Source: Bacteroidales bacterium (lineage in GTDB: Bacteria > Bacteroidota > Bacteroidia > Bacteroidales > WCHB1-69). Taken from it: a DNA stretch of 36,595 bases. The stretch is from positions 1 through 36,595 of the forward strand of contig JAEEUY010000094.1 of assembly GCA_016290715.1 (NCBI GenBank). The letters are read 5' to 3'. The notes beneath the pieces are model-generated. The model did not search any database, was not told the origin of the DNA, and saw only the letters and a list, made by a program, of their open reading frames with translations. This document shows positions 34,208 to 36,595 of this stretch, piece by piece (within the stretch, counting starts at the first letter, position 1; each line of letters starts with the position of its first letter). A program made the position numbers and the translations under genes.

Positions 34208-35428
34208 ATGAGAAGAGTTGTGATAACGGGGATGGGGATATGCTCGTGTTTGGGGAAAAATCTTGAGGAAGTAAAGCAATCGTTATATGTAGGGAAATCG
34301 GGCATAGGCATCGATGAGGCGCGTATAGCCTACGGTTATCGTTCCCCCTTAACGGGAATAGTAGAGCGTCCCATGTTAAAAGGGTTGTTGGACCGTCGCT
34401 CCCGTGTTTGTCTCCCTGAACAAGGAGAATATGCGTATATGGCTACTGCTGAAGCACTTAAGAATGCGGCAGTGGATATGGACTATCTTGATAAAAACGA
34501 GGTGGGCATCTTATATGGAAACGATTCTACGGCTAAGCCGGCCATTGAAGCGCACATGCTTACTTTGGAAACCAAAGACACTACTTTGCAAGGTTCAGGC
34601 GCTATTTTCCAGTCAATGAACTCTACGGTTACAATGAATCTTTCAACGATTTTTAAACTGAAAGGAATCAATATGACCATCAGTGCGGCGTGTGCCAGTA
34701 GTTCTCATGCCATTGGTTTAGGGTTGATGTTTATCAGAGAAGGTTTGCAGGATATGATTATTTGTGGGGGAGCACAAGAAGTCAATTATCTTTCAATGAG
34801 TAGTTTTGATGCGATCAGCGCCTTTTCAACGAGAGTGGATAATCCTACTTCGGCCTCTCGTCCTTTTGACAGATTCAGGGATGGTTTGGTACCCAGTGGC
34901 GGGGCGGCTACCGTCATTTTGGAAGAGTATGAGCACGCCGTCAAACGGGGGGCGCCGATTATTGCGGAAGTAGTGGGTTATGGGTTCTCTTCCAATGGCG
35001 CTAACATTTCGCAGCCCAGTGATGTGGGCTCGGAGATTGCCATGCAGCGTGCTTTGAATGATGCTGGCATTACCCCCGAAAATGTGGATTATGTAAATGC
35101 ACACGCTACCTCCACTTTGCAGGGGGATGCCTTTGAGGCAATGGCTCTGGATAGATTGTTCGGGAATTGCAAACCTCCTATCTCTTCCACTAAATCAATG
35201 ACAGGGCATGAATGTTGGATGGCAGGAGCCAGCGAAGTTGTCTATTCCAACTTGATGATGCTTCATTCGTTTATTGCCCCTAATATCAATTTTGAAGAGC
35301 CGGATGAGTATTCCCGAAATTTGAATATTGTGAAAAAAACAATGGATAAAAAGATAGATTGTTATCTTTCCAATTCTTTCGGTTTCGGTGGTACCAATAG
35401 CGCTTTGGTGGTTAAAAAATGGCTCTGA
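34208..35428 (+). CDS. Beta-ketoacyl-ACP synthase (FabF/aryl-polyene KS type)
   Basis: RRVVITGMGICSCLGKNLEE; complete Cys-His-His: ISAACASSSH, VNAHATSTLQGD, SMTGHECWMAGASE; C-terminal NSFGFGGTNSALV. Confidence 0.94.
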   Translation: MRRVVITGMGICSCLGKNLEEVKQSLYVGKSGIGIDEARIAYGYRSPLTGIVERPMLKGLLDRRSRVCLPEQGEYAYMATAEALKNAAVDMDYLDKNEVGILYGNDSTAKPAIEAHMLTLETKDTTLQGSGAIFQSMNSTVTMNLSTIFKLKGINMTISAACASSSHAIGLGLMFIREGLQDMIICGGAQEVNYLSMSSFDAISAFSTRVDNPTSASRPFDRFRDGLVPSGGAATVILEEYEHAVKRGAPIIAEVVGYGFSSNGANISQPSDVGSEIAMQRALNDAGITPENVDYVNAHATSTLQGDAFEAMALDRLFGNCKPPISSTKSMTGHECWMAGASEVVYSNLMMLHSFIAPNINFEEPDEYSRNLNIVKKTMDKKIDCYLSNSFGFGGTNSALVVKKWL

Positions 35429-35437
35429 TAAAGCCTG

Positions 35438-35468
35438 TTGTATTTATTTCTAAAAAATTGTATTTTTG
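35438..35468 (+). promoter_or_regulatory. Putative internal promoter for the ACP and downstream genes
   Basis: TTG (35438-35440), 20-bp spacer, TATTTTTG (35461-35468). Confidence 0.5.
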
Positions 35469-35471
35469 CAC

Positions 35472-35493
35472 CTCCAAAATGGAGCTTTTTTTC
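35472..35493 (+). terminator. Small terminator/attenuator-like hairpin between KAS and ACP
   Basis: CTCCA-AAA-TGGAG followed by CTTTTTTTC. Short 5-bp stem, so weak on its own. Confidence 0.4.
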
Positions 35494-35534
35494 TTTTTGG
35501 TTTTTTGTAGATATTTAAATATAAAATAGATAAA

Positions 35535-35777
35535 ATGGATAGAGAGACCATCGTTAAGCAAATTAATGATTTTTTAATCGAGGAATTGGAAATTGAACCT
35601 GATTTAATTAAAGAAGATGCTCGATTAAAAGAAGATTTACATATCGACAGCCTTGATTTTATAGATATTGCCGTTATTGTAGAACGCCAATTTAAAATTA
35701 AAATTCAACCGACGGAAATGAAAGATGTGAAATTGCTTTCGCAATTTTACGATTATGTATATAATAAGTTGAAATAA
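35535..35777 (+). CDS. Acyl carrier protein
   Basis: 80 aa; EDLHIDSLDFIDIAVIVERQFKIKI contains the DSL phosphopantetheine attachment motif. Confidence 0.93.
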   Translation: MDRETIVKQINDFLIEELEIEPDLIKEDARLKEDLHIDSLDFIDIAVIVERQFKIKIQPTEMKDVKLLSQFYDYVYNKLK

Positions 35778-36595
35778 TGTCAGATAACAAGCAAGAGTGG
35801 TCGGGAAAAACGGGGGGCGGAAATTTCGGACAGCGTTTTTTGTTCTGGGCACTCAGGCGGGTTAACGTGGTGTTTTTATACCCCATGTTGTTTTTTGCGA
35901 TCCCCTTTTATTGCTTGGCACAACGCCAGTCGTTCCGTTATATTTTCTACTACTTTCACCAGATTCATCATCTTTCTAAATGGACTTCCTTTTGGAGAAC
36001 TCTTAAGAATTTTATCCTTTTTGGAGAAGTCGTTCTGGATAAGTTTGCTATTTTGGCAGGCAATACCCGACAGTTCAAGTTGGTTATAAAGAATGTAACG
36101 GAGTTTAACCAATGGTTGGACCGCCCCGAGGGAATTATTGTGGCAGGATCTCATGTGGGTAATTTTGAAATGATTGGCCATTGTTTTCCTCAGGATAAAA
36201 AAGTGGTGAATTGTGTTATTTACGGAGGAGAATCGGAAGTGTTTAAAAATCAAAGGAATGACGCTTTTAATGAACATAATCTGAAAACGATTTCCTATTC
36301 TAACGATTTGTCGCATCTGTTTGCCATCAAAGAGGCTTTGGAGAGAGGTGAAATTATTACGATTGCGTGTGATCGTGTATGGGGAAGCAAGAAAGTGTTG
36401 AAAGTGAATTTTTTAGGAAAGGAAACAACTTTTCCGTTAGGTCCCTTTATGCTGGCCGCACAGATGAATGTGCCGATTGCGGCGGTAGTCTTGCTGAAAG
36501 AACGGCGTACCCGCTATTGTGGTCTGGTCTCTGTTTTTTATCCCGATGACACCTTGCAAAGTACGAAAGAGAAAAGTGAAAAATTAGCCATGCAA
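35777..36595 (+). CDS. LpxL/HtrB-family lipid A biosynthesis-like acyltransferase, 3' truncated by the window edge
   Basis: Translated by eye: MSDNKQEWSGKTGGGNFGQRFLFWALRRVNVVFLYPMLFFAIPFYCLAQRQSFRYIFYYFHQIHHLSKWTSFWRTLKNFILFGEVVLDKFAILAGN...GIIVAGSHVGNFEMIGH...ITIACDRVWGSKKVLKVNFLGKETTFPLGPFMLAAQMNVPIAAVVLL. HVGNFE is the Hx4(D/E) acyltransferase motif; open to the window end. Confidence 0.88.
   Translation, partial: MSDNKQEWSGKTGGGNFGQRFLFWALRRVNVVFLYPMLFFAIPFYCLAQRQSFRYIFYYFHQIHHLSKWTSFWRTLKNFILFGEVVLDKFAILAGNTRQFKLVIKNVTEFNQWLDRPEGIIVAGSHVGNFEMIGHCFPQDKKVVNCVIYGGESEVFKNQRNDAFNEHNLKTISYSNDLSHLFAIKEALERGEIITIACDRVWGSKKVLKVNFLGKETTFPLGPFMLAAQMNVPIAAVVLLKERRTRYCGLVSVFYPDDTLQSTKEKSEKLAMQ

Overview
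A 36.6 kb chromosomal window from a Bacteroidetes bacterium, probably Bacteroidales-like judging by gene content and TTG-N19/20-TAnnTTTG promoter motifs. It is mostly housekeeping and cell-envelope genes. In order it holds: the end of a TolC-type efflux protein and an RND adaptor lipoprotein; the rplM-rpsI-rpsB-tsf translation block; ftsX-DUF3098-uppP; a Nif3-like protein and a C4 zinc-ribbon protein; miaB (minus strand); an S8 peptidase, then GWxTD protein, PglC-like sugar transferase, thiamine pyrophosphokinase and HAD hydrolase, the last four joined by overlapping stop/start codons; grpE-dnaJ; a minus-strand GlmU-like, lon, maf operon; rpmE2; an M23 peptidase and a LysM glucosaminidase; a small secreted protein; asd; a lamin-tail/FlgD-like surface protein; a CPBP protease, a PorE-like OmpA protein and a GldA-like ATPase; and at the right edge a truncated biosynthetic cluster (MIO aromatic amino acid ammonia-lyase, FabG-like SDR, KAS, ACP, LpxL-like acyltransferase). 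That last cluster looks like an aryl-polyene/flexirubin-type pigment locus and is the most notable accessory content. The final acyltransferase runs off the window and is absent from the ORF track. I found no tRNA, rRNA, CRISPR array, prophage, transposon or defence system. Candidate cis-elements include structured leaders ahead of rplM and rpsB, several clade-type promoters and several terminators. I did not find a clearly new multi-gene system; the leads are the pigment cluster and the RNA leaders.
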